From positions 1 to 25,274 of IMG/VR virus record IMGVR_UViG_3300010354_000582: DNA of 25,274 bases; one strand, given 5' to 3'. Numbering within the stretch: the first letter of the stretch is position 1; each line of letters starts with the position of its first letter. The position numbers and the translations under genes were made by a program. The stretch comes from a virus. The notes beneath the pieces are model-generated. The model had not been told where the DNA came from. It did no database searches and saw nothing but the letters and a program-made list of their open reading frames with translations. Shown piece after piece: positions 6,889 through 14,035 of the stretch.

Positions 6889-7479
6889 TCAGAGTCCTGC
6901 GCAGAGGGCGGCAAATTCGGGCTGCGTTCCGATTGCGTTGCGGGTGATGTGGATTTCAACCATCTCAGTGCCGATGGTGTCGATGAGGAAGAAGCCGCCC
7001 CCACCAACCAGGTCACCGTTGTAGATCTTTGCTTCGCCGCTGGTAGGGAAAAACCCACCACTAAGACTTGCTGCGCCAAACTCGAAGATCTCGCGCCATG
7101 ATCCTGTCAGACCAGGCATCGTGAACGTACCGGAGGTCGTGCAGTTCAACGAGTTTGGGGTGAGCGTTGCAATCTTGCGGGCTTCCCAATGGCGGGTTGA
7201 GGATTCCTGAGACCAGCCGTAGATGTGAAAGACTGGAATTGCAGCAGTAAGAGGCGAAGCTCCGTTAGTGAGGATCTTGATTCGGAGGTAGTTCAGGCTG
7301 CTGCCGATGAACAGGGAGTTCGGGAACGCAGTCGCGTCCGGCTTGGTCGAGCGGATCAGGTGGCTGCTGGGAGCCGAGGCATTTGCCAGCGACGCAACAA
7401 TCCGATTCCCGTCCGCGTTGCCCGTGGTCGTTGCGAAGTGAGCGTTGCTCGTGTTGGTGTAGATCTGGACCGATGACAT
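6889..7479 (-). CDS. Hypothetical virion-like beta protein
   Basis: 196 aa, rich in Ser, Thr, Gly and Asn with few charges; probably beta-sheet and structural. I do not recognise the family. The segment FPNSLFIGSSLNYLRIKILTNG and the C-terminal FLIDTIGTEMVEIHITRNAIG look like strand pairs of a jelly-roll. It starts at ATG 7479 with AGGA 7 nt upstream and is the first gene of a three-gene cassette with the decoration-like and SGNH proteins. Its first 215 bp are overlapped out of frame by the unterminated end of the ERCC4 nuclease gene. Confidence 0.7.
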   Translation of the reverse strand: MSSVQIYTNTSNAHFATTTGNADGNRIVASLANASAPSSHLIRSTKPDATAFPNSLFIGSSLNYLRIKILTNGASPLTAAIPVFHIYGWSQESSTRHWEARKIATLTPNSLNCTTSGTFTMPGLTGSWREIFEFGAASLSGGFFPTSGEAKIYNGDLVGGGGFFLIDTIGTEMVEIHITRNAIGTQPEFAALCAGL

Positions 7480-7978
7480 GAGATCGTTCCTGGCTGATGA
7501 GCCACCTCAGTGCCCACTCCCCTGCGGCCCTACGCTGGCCGACCGTGCTCAGGGGCATGAGGATGAGCGGCAATCCGAACGCCCCGATGATATCCAATAA
7601 AGCGTCCGTCGCAACGCCCGGATGTGGAAGTCCAGCGCGTACTTCAAAGGCGCCAATGGCACCCTCAAAGAGCAGGCATGCGGTACGGCATTCGTCGCGC
7701 AGGCGTTTGCAGCAGTCGGTGAAACGGCGGTAGCCGTCGGTGGTTAGGCAATTACCGGCTATCTCCTCGAAGCTGCCCTTGCGCTCGATTGCGCTATGGC
7801 CCCCCACCAGCCGGTAGTCCCCTGTCTTGAGGGTCTGGGTTTGAGTGCGGACCGTCAATGTGCGAGACCGACCGGCGGTGGGTAGGCGACCCCTGTCCAA
7901 GACCACAAGGTGTGCCGGGAACGTGAGGGGTTTCTTCTCCCGGCTGTCAATGATGAGGTCGACGTGGGACACGCCCAC
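7265..7978 (-). CDS. ERCC4-type nuclease with an out-of-frame C-terminal read-through
   Basis: The N-terminal 165 residues form an ERCC4/XPF-like nuclease domain: LIIDSREKKPLTF (about 8-20), then GDYRLVGGHSAIERKGSFEE (about 53-72), matching the GDxxxERKxxxD active site with Glu in the last acidic position. Such enzymes cut branched DNA. The start is GTG, either 7978 or 7972; the latter has AGGA at 7 nt and is preferred. The last ~70 residues (HVIGPDLHQHEQR...) lie over the next gene in another frame and look like non-native sequence. The native end may have been lost when the downstream cassette was joined here. The frame stops at 7265. Confidence 0.75.
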   Translation of the reverse strand: MGVSHVDLIIDSREKKPLTFPAHLVVLDRGRLPTAGRSRTLTVRTQTQTLKTGDYRLVGGHSAIERKGSFEEIAGNCLTTDGYRRFTDCCKRLRDECRTACLLFEGAIGAFEVRAGLPHPGVATDALLDIIGAFGLPLILMPLSTVGQRRAAGEWALRWLISQERSHVIGPDLHQHEQRSLRNDHGQRGRESDCCVAGKCLGSQQPPDPLDQAGRDCVPELPVHRQQPELPPNQDPH

Positions 7979-7988
7979 ATCCTAACAA

Positions 7989-8384
7989 TCATCCTTCGCC
8001 GGAGTACAGGGCCCTTTGCGCAGCAAGGGCAAGTGCCGTGAGTTCTTCGTCCTTGTGGCGGATGGGCACCCGGTTCATCTCCGGCTCCAGCTTCATGCGG
8101 CTGAGCCACCACTCAGGGGTAGGCAGGAATCCCATGTCCTCCATCACATGCTGCTCCGCAATCAGGCGGGTGGGGATCCGCTTGCTGCAGCCAGTGAGTG
8201 GGATCGTTGAACCGAACTGCTGCTCACACCAGAAGATCCCGGCGGTGTGGTGGCGCAGGGCACGGTGGCGTGCGTCGCCGAAGAACGCCTTGGTCTCATC
8301 GAACCAGGCGTGGATCTCCATGTAGTCATGCGGCTCGCCGCCATGCTTCTTGGCGGAAGAGAGGGCGTGGTGGTAGGGGTGCAT
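7989..8384 (-). CDS. DUF6915-like small conserved protein
   Basis: 131 aa beginning MHPYHHALSSAKKHGGEPHDYMEIHAWFDETKAFF, then RHRALRHHTAGIFWCEQQFG and a C-terminal IAEQHVMEDMGFLPTPEWWLSRM. This layout, with many conserved His and Trp, matches my recollection of the DUF6915 family, a small protein of unknown function common in phages and their hosts. The function is unknown; the His/Cys content could bind a metal. The start overlaps the stop of the upstream gene (TGATG), and the ERCC4 gene starts 10 nt downstream. Confidence 0.65.
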   Translation of the reverse strand: MHPYHHALSSAKKHGGEPHDYMEIHAWFDETKAFFGDARHRALRHHTAGIFWCEQQFGSTIPLTGCSKRIPTRLIAEQHVMEDMGFLPTPEWWLSRMKLEPEMNRVPIRHKDEELTALALAAQRALYSGEG

Positions 8385-8827
8385 CAGTAGGGGCCCTCCT
8401 CTTCGATGGTGTCCATGACGTTGGTGGTGTGCTCGTGGCGACGGGTGCCATCGCTGGCGTGAACGAATGCGCCGGAGCCACCGTCGTTAATCTCCCAACC
8501 AGGATGCCGCCCGCACAGGATGCCACCGAGTTCGTTATAGACTTTGTGCATGTCGTGACGCTTCGCAATCTCCTGCAACTTGTTGCAGCGATCACGCATG
8601 AAGTCAGGAATGGGATTGCCACCAAACGTGTTGATTGATCCGGTGATCACGGAGTCCGCGTACCAGCCGGTGATTCGGTCATCAGGGAAGGTCACGGTCC
8701 AGTCATCGAACCAGCCATCGTCGCCGGATCCGTTGTACTCGAAGCGAACCGCGAGCGGACGGTCGGGGAAGGTGGCAAAGATGTCGGCGACGAATGCGTC
8801 TGCGAGTGGTGTGGGTAGGCGGGTCAT
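8384..8827 (-). CDS. DUF6878-like hypothetical protein
   Basis: 147 aa. The strand VRFEYNGSGDDGWFDDWTVTF (about 27-47) is the YxGSGDxGxxDD signature I associate with DUF6878-like small proteins. A C-terminal GGSGAFVHASDGTRRHEHTTNV may form a beta hairpin. No catalytic function can be assigned. ATG 8827 overlaps the upstream stop as ATGA and its own stop overlaps the DUF6915-like gene as TGATG, so it is translationally coupled on both sides. Confidence 0.6.
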   Translation of the reverse strand: MTRLPTPLADAFVADIFATFPDRPLAVRFEYNGSGDDGWFDDWTVTFPDDRITGWYADSVITGSINTFGGNPIPDFMRDRCNKLQEIAKRHDMHKVYNELGGILCGRHPGWEINDGGSGAFVHASDGTRRHEHTTNVMDTIEEEGPY

Positions 8828-9132
8828 CGGTCCTCCATTGCTTGTTGTTCGATGTCATCGTGGAGTGCAGCCTCGAACTGTTCGAGCGCACGCTCAATGT
8901 CTGGTGGCATGTTGTCACCGTAGTGCCACACGAATTCACGCTCGAGGTTGTCGAGGAGAACGGCGTGCACAGGCACACGTTCGATCCAATTGATGGTGAC
9001 TTGACGTGCGCTCTTGCTGGCTGGTCGTTCAATGATGCGGTCGAACTTGCAGTCGAATGTGACGGTGAGTTCGATGCCGTACTTGTCGATCCAGGCGGTG
9101 TAGTCTTTGTTGATGCGTTCGGTCTCAATCAT
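8824..9132 (-). CDS. Hypothetical small protein
   Basis: 102 aa beginning MIETERINKDYTAWIDKYGIELTVTFDC. It is unrecognised. It appears to alternate beta strands (ELTVTFDCKFDRII, QVTINWIERV) with an acidic amphipathic C-terminal helix (ERALEQFEAALHDDIEQQAM). The start overlaps the stop of the upstream PGGFL-family gene by 8 bp and its stop overlaps the downstream ATG (ATGA), which supports it as a real gene within a coupled operon. Confidence 0.65.
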   Translation of the reverse strand: MIETERINKDYTAWIDKYGIELTVTFDCKFDRIIERPASKSARQVTINWIERVPVHAVLLDNLEREFVWHYGDNMPPDIERALEQFEAALHDDIEQQAMEDR

Positions 9133-9445
9133 CGGTGAGCTCCAGGTCAAGGTCGATTTCGATCTCGTCGGCATGCGGGCTGAAGCGGACACGCCATGAT
9201 TCCCAGCGGATGTCGAAGCCCTCGTTCGATCCGATGCGCTTGCACTCCTTCTGGTAGTCGGAGGCGTAACGGTTGAAGAGGATGATGGAAGCCAATGCCT
9301 CCCGGTTGGTGGGGTCCGCAAGGGCAGCTGCTTGCCATGCATCGTTGGTGATGACGGCGGACAGGAAACCACCGGGCTGGTAGCCGTACTTGTAGTATCG
9401 GTAGAGTGTGCTGAATGTGGTTGGTGGGACTTTCCAATCTGACAT
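9125..9445 (-). CDS. Small phage protein with a YxxGxxPGGFLxAVxxND motif
   Basis: 106 aa. The segment YRYYKYGYQPGGFLSAVITNDAWQAAALADPTNREALASIILFNRYASD matches a short helical protein seen often in phage accessory regions (pattern: aromatic-x-x-G-x-x-P-GGFL-x-AV-x-ND, then AD--N--A). Its role is unknown to me. The acidic C-terminus (EIEIDLDLELTDD) is a strand plus charged tail and overlaps the next gene's start by 8 bp. It starts directly after the DNA polymerase stop with only a few bases between them. Confidence 0.65.
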   Translation of the reverse strand: MSDWKVPPTTFSTLYRYYKYGYQPGGFLSAVITNDAWQAAALADPTNREALASIILFNRYASDYQKECKRIGSNEGFDIRWESWRVRFSPHADEIEIDLDLELTDD

Positions 9446-9448
9446 GGT

Positions 9449-11533
9449 TCACTCGTAGATAAGGGGTGCGTGGTGTCCTGAACGCTTGCAGAGGTTGTGC
9501 CAGTAGCCGTGCTTGCCAACGAATTCAACGGCTTCCTGCATGAGGTTGGCTGCCTGATGCTCTGTTCCAGCGGGGCAATCGAAGTACAGGGCGTCGTAGA
9601 CCTGGAGGAACATGAGCGGATGCTGGTGGCTGGTGGGGTTCGTGATCGGTCCCATCGCACGGTGGATGAAGTTCTGGATGGCGAGCATCACGTTCCCGGC
9701 GGTGGCTTGGACGGGGAAGTTGCAGACTTCGGAGATCATCGACTTGCCGCCACGCCCCACCAGCTGACGGAGTTCACGGCGGGTGCGCCATGCACGTTGG
9801 TCGAGGTGGAAGTTGGTGAAGGTACGGGTGTGTCCGGTGTAGGGCAGTTCGATGTAGCCCTTGGACTCCGCGATCTGAGTGAGTGAGTACTGCCACTCCA
9901 CAAGGCGTGGACGTTGGGCATGGCGGGACGCGACGATCTGCTCAAAGAAGGGCAGGGGATAGAGGGTGCCCGACATGTCGAGGACTGAGCGCTGTAGGCG
10001 GGCGGCTGATGCGCCGAAGAGGTCAGCAAAGTTGACGGTCTTGCCGATCTGACGGAGGGCCTTGAAGTCGGCGCGGTCCTTCGCGTCGGTGCCGAAGATG
10101 GCGAGGGTGCGTTGGGTGTGAAGGTCGAGGCCGTCGTTGAATGCGGCGAGCAGGGTGGGTTCGCCGGACAGGATGGCGGCGACGCGGAGTTCGATCTGGC
10201 TCAGGTCGAAGGCGACGATGCTGCCACCCTCGAAGCGTGACTCTTCGCAGTCCTTGATGACGGCGGGGAACGTCTGGGCTGCGGGGTTCTTGCAGGTGAT
10301 GCGAGCCTGGATGGTGCCGCCTTCGGAGCCTGAGTCCTTGGGGATCGAGGGCACCGTGTACCAGGTTGGGTAGGCGATGCCGATGTCCCGGCGATCTGGC
10401 CGTCTGAGGAGGACAGATGAGCGGTCGGTGGGCTTGGTGCGACGGTGCCGGAGGAGGGGGTAGGTGTAGGAGGAAACTAGTTTCTGTGCGGTGGCGTGCT
10501 TGTCGGCGCACTCGAAGATGGTGCGAGCGGGGTGTGCGTCGGGGAGGTGGCTTGCGATGAGGCGGCGGTTCTCGCTGGACCACGACAGTTCGCGTGCCTT
10601 CTCCGTGTAGGTGAGGAGAGGGTGGGAGAGGAAGTCTGGGTTGGTGGGGAGGATGTCCTCGATGCAACGCTGCATGAATTCGCGCTGGCTTTGGACGCTG
10701 CCTTCGCCTTCGATGAGTACCCCACCAGCAGCGGCGCAGTTGGATGCTTCGTCGGCCTGTGTCAGCAGGTCTTGCTCGAGTGTTTCGAGGCGGGGCATGG
10801 AGAATGGGATGCCCGCTTCGGACATGCGGATGGTGGACCACAGGGTTTCGCTGAAATGCTTGACGCTGTAGGAGCTGAGTTTGTCGGTGTCTGGGTAGTC
10901 CTGCTGGATGCGGCGCGCGAGGTGGGCCACGGCGAGCATGGTGTTGTGCGTGTCCTGCGCGTTGTAGTCGTGCAGCTCTGGGCTGGTGGGGGATGGGAAC
11001 CGGCGACCGTCCTTGAGCGTGGCGTCGTCACGGTAGGAGTGCGTGCCGAGGACGGGGCCCAGGGATTTGAGGCTGCGCTCGGGCCGGAGTTCGGAGTGCA
11101 GGAAGTTCACCACGCTGAGGTCGATGAGGGTGTGCCGACCGTTGAGGGCGAGAGCGAGGGCGGGCGTGAATGCACGGAGCCAGAGGATGTCGAACGGCAA
11201 GTTCATGCCGACGATGGTGTGCGCATGGCGGAGCCACGCCAGCAGGATCCCGTGACTGGTGGGGTCCGTGAGGTTCAGGGTGAAGGTGGGGCCGGGCACG
11301 AGGCTGGCCACGGCGTCGAGGTTCCACATGCCGGGCAGGCTGGTGGGGGGCTCGGCTGCTGCGACGGTGATGGCGCAAGTGAGGACAAGATCCTGGCGGG
11401 CAACGCCGTCCGTGGCGATGGCCCGTGCAGGATGAAAGACTGTTTGGGGTGGAAGGATTGTGCCCTTGCCGTTGGTGGCTGCTGCTCCGTACGTTTCAAT
11501 GTCGAGGGAGATGACACGGGGACTAGTACTCAC
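9449..11533 (-). CDS. Family A DNA polymerase with 3'-5' exonuclease domain
   Basis: 694 aa from a GTG start that overlaps the upstream coiled-coil gene by 11 bp. The proofreading exonuclease is intact: ExoI SLDIETYG (Asp11, Glu13), ExoII GMNLPFD (Asn111, Asp115), ExoIII YNAQD (Tyr190, Asp194). The polymerase domain has motif A AFDLSQIELR (Asp443), motif B RQIGKTVNFADLFG (Arg494, Lys498, Phe502) and motif C QVYDAL (Asp647). There is no 5' nuclease domain, as in T7-type replicative enzymes. Two deviations stand out: motif C reads YDA instead of HDE, and the motif B tyrosine is Phe506. It carries five exact copies of the dispersed 10-mer. It is the likely replicative polymerase. Confidence 0.93.
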   Translation of the reverse strand: MSTSPRVISLDIETYGAAATNGKGTILPPQTVFHPARAIATDGVARQDLVLTCAITVAAAEPPTSLPGMWNLDAVASLVPGPTFTLNLTDPTSHGILLAWLRHAHTIVGMNLPFDILWLRAFTPALALALNGRHTLIDLSVVNFLHSELRPERSLKSLGPVLGTHSYRDDATLKDGRRFPSPTSPELHDYNAQDTHNTMLAVAHLARRIQQDYPDTDKLSSYSVKHFSETLWSTIRMSEAGIPFSMPRLETLEQDLLTQADEASNCAAAGGVLIEGEGSVQSQREFMQRCIEDILPTNPDFLSHPLLTYTEKARELSWSSENRRLIASHLPDAHPARTIFECADKHATAQKLVSSYTYPLLRHRRTKPTDRSSVLLRRPDRRDIGIAYPTWYTVPSIPKDSGSEGGTIQARITCKNPAAQTFPAVIKDCEESRFEGGSIVAFDLSQIELRVAAILSGEPTLLAAFNDGLDLHTQRTLAIFGTDAKDRADFKALRQIGKTVNFADLFGASAARLQRSVLDMSGTLYPLPFFEQIVASRHAQRPRLVEWQYSLTQIAESKGYIELPYTGHTRTFTNFHLDQRAWRTRRELRQLVGRGGKSMISEVCNFPVQATAGNVMLAIQNFIHRAMGPITNPTSHQHPLMFLQVYDALYFDCPAGTEHQAANLMQEAVEFVGKHGYWHNLCKRSGHHAPLIYE

Positions 11534-11813
11534 GGGCCTCTGACTCCTGGATTCGAGAGAGATACAGGGTGTTGCGTGCCTTCGCTTCCTTCAACTCTTG
11601 CCGCAACGTGATGATGATCTCGGTCTGCCGGTCACGCTCGGCACGAAGGCCTGCGATCTCGTGGATGGTCCGCATCAGCGAGGTGCGGTCGGCGAAGGCT
11701 GAGTCCTTCGCCTTGCTGCTGGCGTAGCGGGAGATGAGTTCGGAGAGGATGTCCGCCGCCCCGTCGCATCGTTCTCGTGCGTGCTCGAGCCATGCTCCTT
11801 CGGTGTCGCTCAC
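11523..11813 (-). CDS. Coiled-coil hypothetical protein
   Basis: 96 aa starting VSDTEGAWLEHARERC. The GTG at 11813 is chosen because AAGGAGG lies 7 nt upstream and it overlaps the previous stop as GTGA; an ATG at 11840 would run further into the upstream gene. Most of the protein is a predicted long helix (about 10-90) with heptads such as LRAERDRQTEIIITLRQELKEAKARN. Its stop lies inside the first codons of the polymerase gene. A small oligomeric accessory protein is likely; the function is unknown. Confidence 0.65.
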   Translation of the reverse strand: MSDTEGAWLEHARERCDGAADILSELISRYASSKAKDSAFADRTSLMRTIHEIAGLRAERDRQTEIIITLRQELKEAKARNTLYLSRIQESEAREY

Positions 11814-12043
11814 TTGCCGTCCTCCTTGTAGCAGTCCCATCCCAAAGACTCTGCGACCTCTTGCTCTCTCGCCTCACGAACTGCAACTTCAACATCTTCC
11901 ATGTCCTCGATGCCTTCGTCTCTTAGGCTGTCCGATGCGCATAGGCTGCAATACAACTCCCTCGCCTCGTCGCGCTCGGCGGTGAGGGTTGCAATCTGCT
12001 GGCGAAGGGAGATGATGGTGAACGCGAGGTCTTCGGTGTTCAT
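11810..12043 (-). CDS. Coiled-coil hypothetical protein with CxxC
   Basis: 77 aa beginning MNTEDLAFTIISLRQQIATLTAERDEARELYCSLCASD. An N-terminal coiled coil is followed by a CSLC pair and an acidic helix, ending SLGWDCYKEDGK. The start overlaps the previous stop as ATGA. It resembles the neighbouring coiled-coil protein in its LRxxIxTLxAERDEA segment, so the two may be related or interact. No function recognised. Confidence 0.6.
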   Translation of the reverse strand: MNTEDLAFTIISLRQQIATLTAERDEARELYCSLCASDSLRDEGIEDMEDVEVAVREAREQEVAESLGWDCYKEDGK

Positions 12044-12273
12044 GTTCCGTACTTCTCCTTTCGGATCTCGAGGAAGCCAGGGCCGTTGCCCTCTGGGTCC
12101 CGGAAGATGGTGACGATCATCTGCTGGTGCTTGTTGTCTGGCTTGCGGAGGACAAGAGCGTAGAGCGTTTCGTCGTACTCGCTTGCATCCTCGTACTTGA
12201 TGGCGACGGGATGTGAGACGGTCCACCCCACCAGCTGACGGAGGTGTTCGTACTCGGGGTCGGTGTCAGTCAT
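12040..12273 (-). CDS. Small beta protein with DPEGNGPGFL motif
   Basis: 77 aa from ATG 12273; an in-frame start at 12351 is rejected because it adds a Ser/Thr/Pro-rich leader over the upstream gene. An N-terminal helix HLRQLVG precedes strands VAIKYEDAS, YALVLRKPD, HQQMIVTIFRDPEGNGPGFLEI. The DPEGNGPGFLxI ending is a pattern I recall from small phage proteins of unknown role. It overlaps the upstream gene by 8 bp and the downstream gene as ATGA. Confidence 0.6.
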   Translation of the reverse strand: MTDTDPEYEHLRQLVGWTVSHPVAIKYEDASEYDETLYALVLRKPDNKHQQMIVTIFRDPEGNGPGFLEIRKEKYGT

Positions 12274-12565
12274 TGATGGTTCCGTTGCGGAAGGAAGTGT
12301 TGTTGGCGTTGGCTTCGTAGACTGCGTTGGGGTCGAGGAACTTACGGGCAAACTCCTCGATGTCGATGAGCTGCGGCTCGGGCGTGAAGCCCACGCGCTT
12401 GTCGGTGATGCGGTAGAAGAGGGAGCCGAGGTTCTCGTAGGTGGTGCGGAGTCCGCACACGCAGATGTTGACGGGGTGATCGCAGGGTCCAGTCTCTTCG
12501 ATCTGAGAGCGGAGGTCGATCAGGGCTTGACGCATGGTGGCAAGGTCGGCGAGGCTGAAGTTCAT
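12266..12565 (-). CDS. Hypothetical protein with Cys/His cluster
   Basis: 99 aa beginning MNFSLADLATMRQALIDLRSQIEE. A possible metal-binding cluster, CDHPVNICVCGLR (about 28-40), follows the first helix. GAGGA lies 5 nt upstream, and the ATG overlaps the uracil-DNA glycosylase stop as ATGA. The C-terminal half (FTPEPQLIDIEEFARKFLDPN) is helical. No family recognised. Most of a longer in-frame extension lies over the glycosylase gene and is not native. Confidence 0.6.
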   Translation of the reverse strand: MNFSLADLATMRQALIDLRSQIEETGPCDHPVNICVCGLRTTYENLGSLFYRITDKRVGFTPEPQLIDIEEFARKFLDPNAVYEANANNTSFRNGTIND

Positions 12566-13236
12566 GTGGTCCTCGGGAGGAAGGGTGCGTGGATGAGCGG
12601 AGCCGTGGGCCGTGCGAGTTCGCCGGTCAGGAAGTTGCGGAGCAGGGCGAGATGGTCGGCGACGGGGTGGATGAGGCCGGGCTCGCGCAGGACTGCGGCG
12701 GGGTGGTAGGTGGCGAACAGGTGAGTGCGGGTGAGGGTGGGAATGGACATGCCCTGCACGCGGAATGCGTCTTGCTGGGACAGTGCTTTCTTCTGGAACG
12801 TGCGGGACAGGTGAGTGACCGGATCTGCACCGGCGCACAGGATGGCGCGGGCTGGAGCGGGAGTATGGTGGTCGAGGATCGTGGCGATGTCAAGCAGGGT
12901 GTTGGCGAAACAGGTGCGGTAGTGCGCGGGCTTGGGCTTGCCACCAGGCGAGACGCAACGTGCGATGTTGCAGAGGTAGACGGTTGCGATGGACGAGATG
13001 GTGGAGCCGGTGAGATAGGGACCGGCGAGGAGCTGGCCGGATGGACCGATCCAGCACTCGCCTGCACGGTCTTCTTGGGTGCCGGGGTTCATGCCGATGA
13101 CGATGACCACGGGATTGGTGGGGTCAGGCGGCAGGCTGGTGGGGAGATGGCGAGAGGGGATGCCGACGTTCTTGGCGCCGGAATGGAGATCGCAGCCCAC
13201 GCAGGTGGGCTTGGCCGGGAGCAGTGTGAGTTGCAT
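12562..13236 (-). CDS. Uracil-DNA glycosylase, family 4/5-like
   Basis: 224 aa. It has the superfamily motifs GMNPGTQEDRAGECWIGPSG (about 48-67; motif 1 and the xGxxG loop) and ATYHPAAVLR (His178; motif 3). Cys12 and Cys15 (CVGC), Cys89 and Cys109 are spaced as in Fe-S cluster-containing family 4 enzymes. These remove uracil from DNA by hydrolysing the N-glycosidic bond. The motif-1 position where family 4 has Glu (GEAPG) is Met-Asn here (GMNPG), closer to other branches, so the exact family is uncertain. It lies 3 bp after the NADAR gene, in the same operon. Confidence 0.87.
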   Translation of the reverse strand: MQLTLLPAKPTCVGCDLHSGAKNVGIPSRHLPTSLPPDPTNPVVIVIGMNPGTQEDRAGECWIGPSGQLLAGPYLTGSTISSIATVYLCNIARCVSPGGKPKPAHYRTCFANTLLDIATILDHHTPAPARAILCAGADPVTHLSRTFQKKALSQQDAFRVQGMSIPTLTRTHLFATYHPAAVLREPGLIHPVADHLALLRNFLTGELARPTAPLIHAPFLPRTT

Positions 13237-13239
13237 GTG

Positions 13240-13695
13240 TTACCTTTGCTGGGACCGGATGAGTTGGATGAGGCGACCGAGATGGTTCATGCCTTCGCCG
13301 GTTGGCGTCTGTGCCCAGAACCTGTCGTATCCACGGGGGTCGATCTCGACGATGGGCGTGTCGCCGGTGGAGAGCAGTGCGTCACGGAAGCGGGGCTGCT
13401 CGAACTTTTTGCGGAGTAGGTACTCCATGATTGTGAGTCGCCTCTCGTTGAAGCCTGGCTCCATGGTTACGCGTCGACCTGCGGACTTGGCGGGCAAGCC
13501 AGCCCACTGCGGGTCGCTGTTAAGCAGGGCAGCAAGGGCACGACGTTGTTCTAGATTGCTCGTCTTTGCTGCCTGGTACGCATGCTCAACCGTGCGGTAC
13601 GGAATGCCATGCCTGTCCACGATGGGAGCGTCAAGCAGGTGCATGTTGGAAAGCAACCTGTTGAGCGCAGTGCGGGTGTCGATGCGGGCAGGCAT
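13240..13695 (-). CDS. NADAR-domain protein (YbiA/DUF1768-like)
   Basis: 151 aa. The conserved blocks are LSNMHL (15-20), TVEHAYQAAK (35-44), KFEQ (97-100), TGDTPIVE (110-117) and DRFWAQTPTGEGMNHLG (124-140, with Trp127 and Asn137). NADAR enzymes are N-glycosidases: YbiA acts on riboflavin intermediates, and some relatives remove ADP-ribose from guanine in DNA in DarT-type conflict systems. The usual Gly after the conserved Trp is Ala here. It is the first gene of the leftward glycosylase operon, with an AAGGA SD just before the ATG. Counter-defence or nucleotide salvage are both possible; the sequence cannot decide. Confidence 0.83.
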   Translation of the reverse strand: MPARIDTRTALNRLLSNMHLLDAPIVDRHGIPYRTVEHAYQAAKTSNLEQRRALAALLNSDPQWAGLPAKSAGRRVTMEPGFNERRLTIMEYLLRKKFEQPRFRDALLSTGDTPIVEIDPRGYDRFWAQTPTGEGMNHLGRLIQLIRSQQR

Positions 13696-14035
13696 GTGGT
13701 CCTTTCGGCGGGACGAGATGAGTGTACCCCACCAGCCAGAGCCTTATCGTGGTGACCTCTAGTAGCGTCGACTGTGCGCGGATATCACGGCAGGGAGTCG
13801 AGAGGCATGGGTGCTCAGAGGAGGTCGGATGGCTGGGGGATACGTCCCTACGCACGGACCGTCGTCCGCTACCAGGCAAGCCTGGAGCGCAGGGTGTTCA
13901 CCGGATTCCGCTTGACACCGGTTACGAGTCGGTGGTGCGGACGGTCCAGTGGCTTGGTGGGGCAGGGTCCCGACGCACGCTGACCGGCGACGTGCCGGGG
14001 CATCTCGTCAGAGAATCGGGCCCTGCCCCGTGTAG
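13696..14035. ncRNA. 340-bp gene-free, highly structured segment; candidate non-coding RNA or control region
   Basis: It lies between the NADAR gene start and the stop of the 206-aa gene, in a genome where genes otherwise overlap. It contains nested inverted repeats: a 14-bp stem with one bulge (13959-13973 with 14016-14029) enclosing CTGAC/GTCAG; CCAGG-CAAG-CCTGG near 13872; GGAC-CGTC-GTCC near 13857; and GGTGT/ACACC and CGACT/AGTCG pairs. One exact dispersed 10-mer is at 13727-13736. Plus-strand ORFs across it have no SD and unconvincing protein composition. I recognise no known RNA family; transcript direction is unknown. Confidence 0.4.
13959..14029 (-). terminator. Long bulged stem just downstream of the 206-aa gene
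   Basis: A 14-bp GC-rich stem with a single bulged base closes a 42-nt loop that can itself fold. It begins 7 nt after the TAA at 14036. No T-run follows on the minus strand, so it is not a classic intrinsic terminator; it may stabilise the mRNA 3' end or be part of the structured RNA. Confidence 0.4.

Noticed and set aside
10496-11611. 371-codon plus-strand ORF opposite the DNA polymerase
   Set aside because: Gly/Val/Glu-rich antisense shadow of a gene with intact catalytic motifs; no SD or family match.
12589-13419. 276-codon plus-strand ORF opposite the uracil-DNA glycosylase
   Set aside because: Antisense shadow spanning two real genes and their junction.
13696-14035. tRNA or tmRNA in the structured gap
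   Set aside because: No cloverleaf with a T-arm and acceptor stem, and no CCA or tag-peptide frame, could be drawn on either strand.
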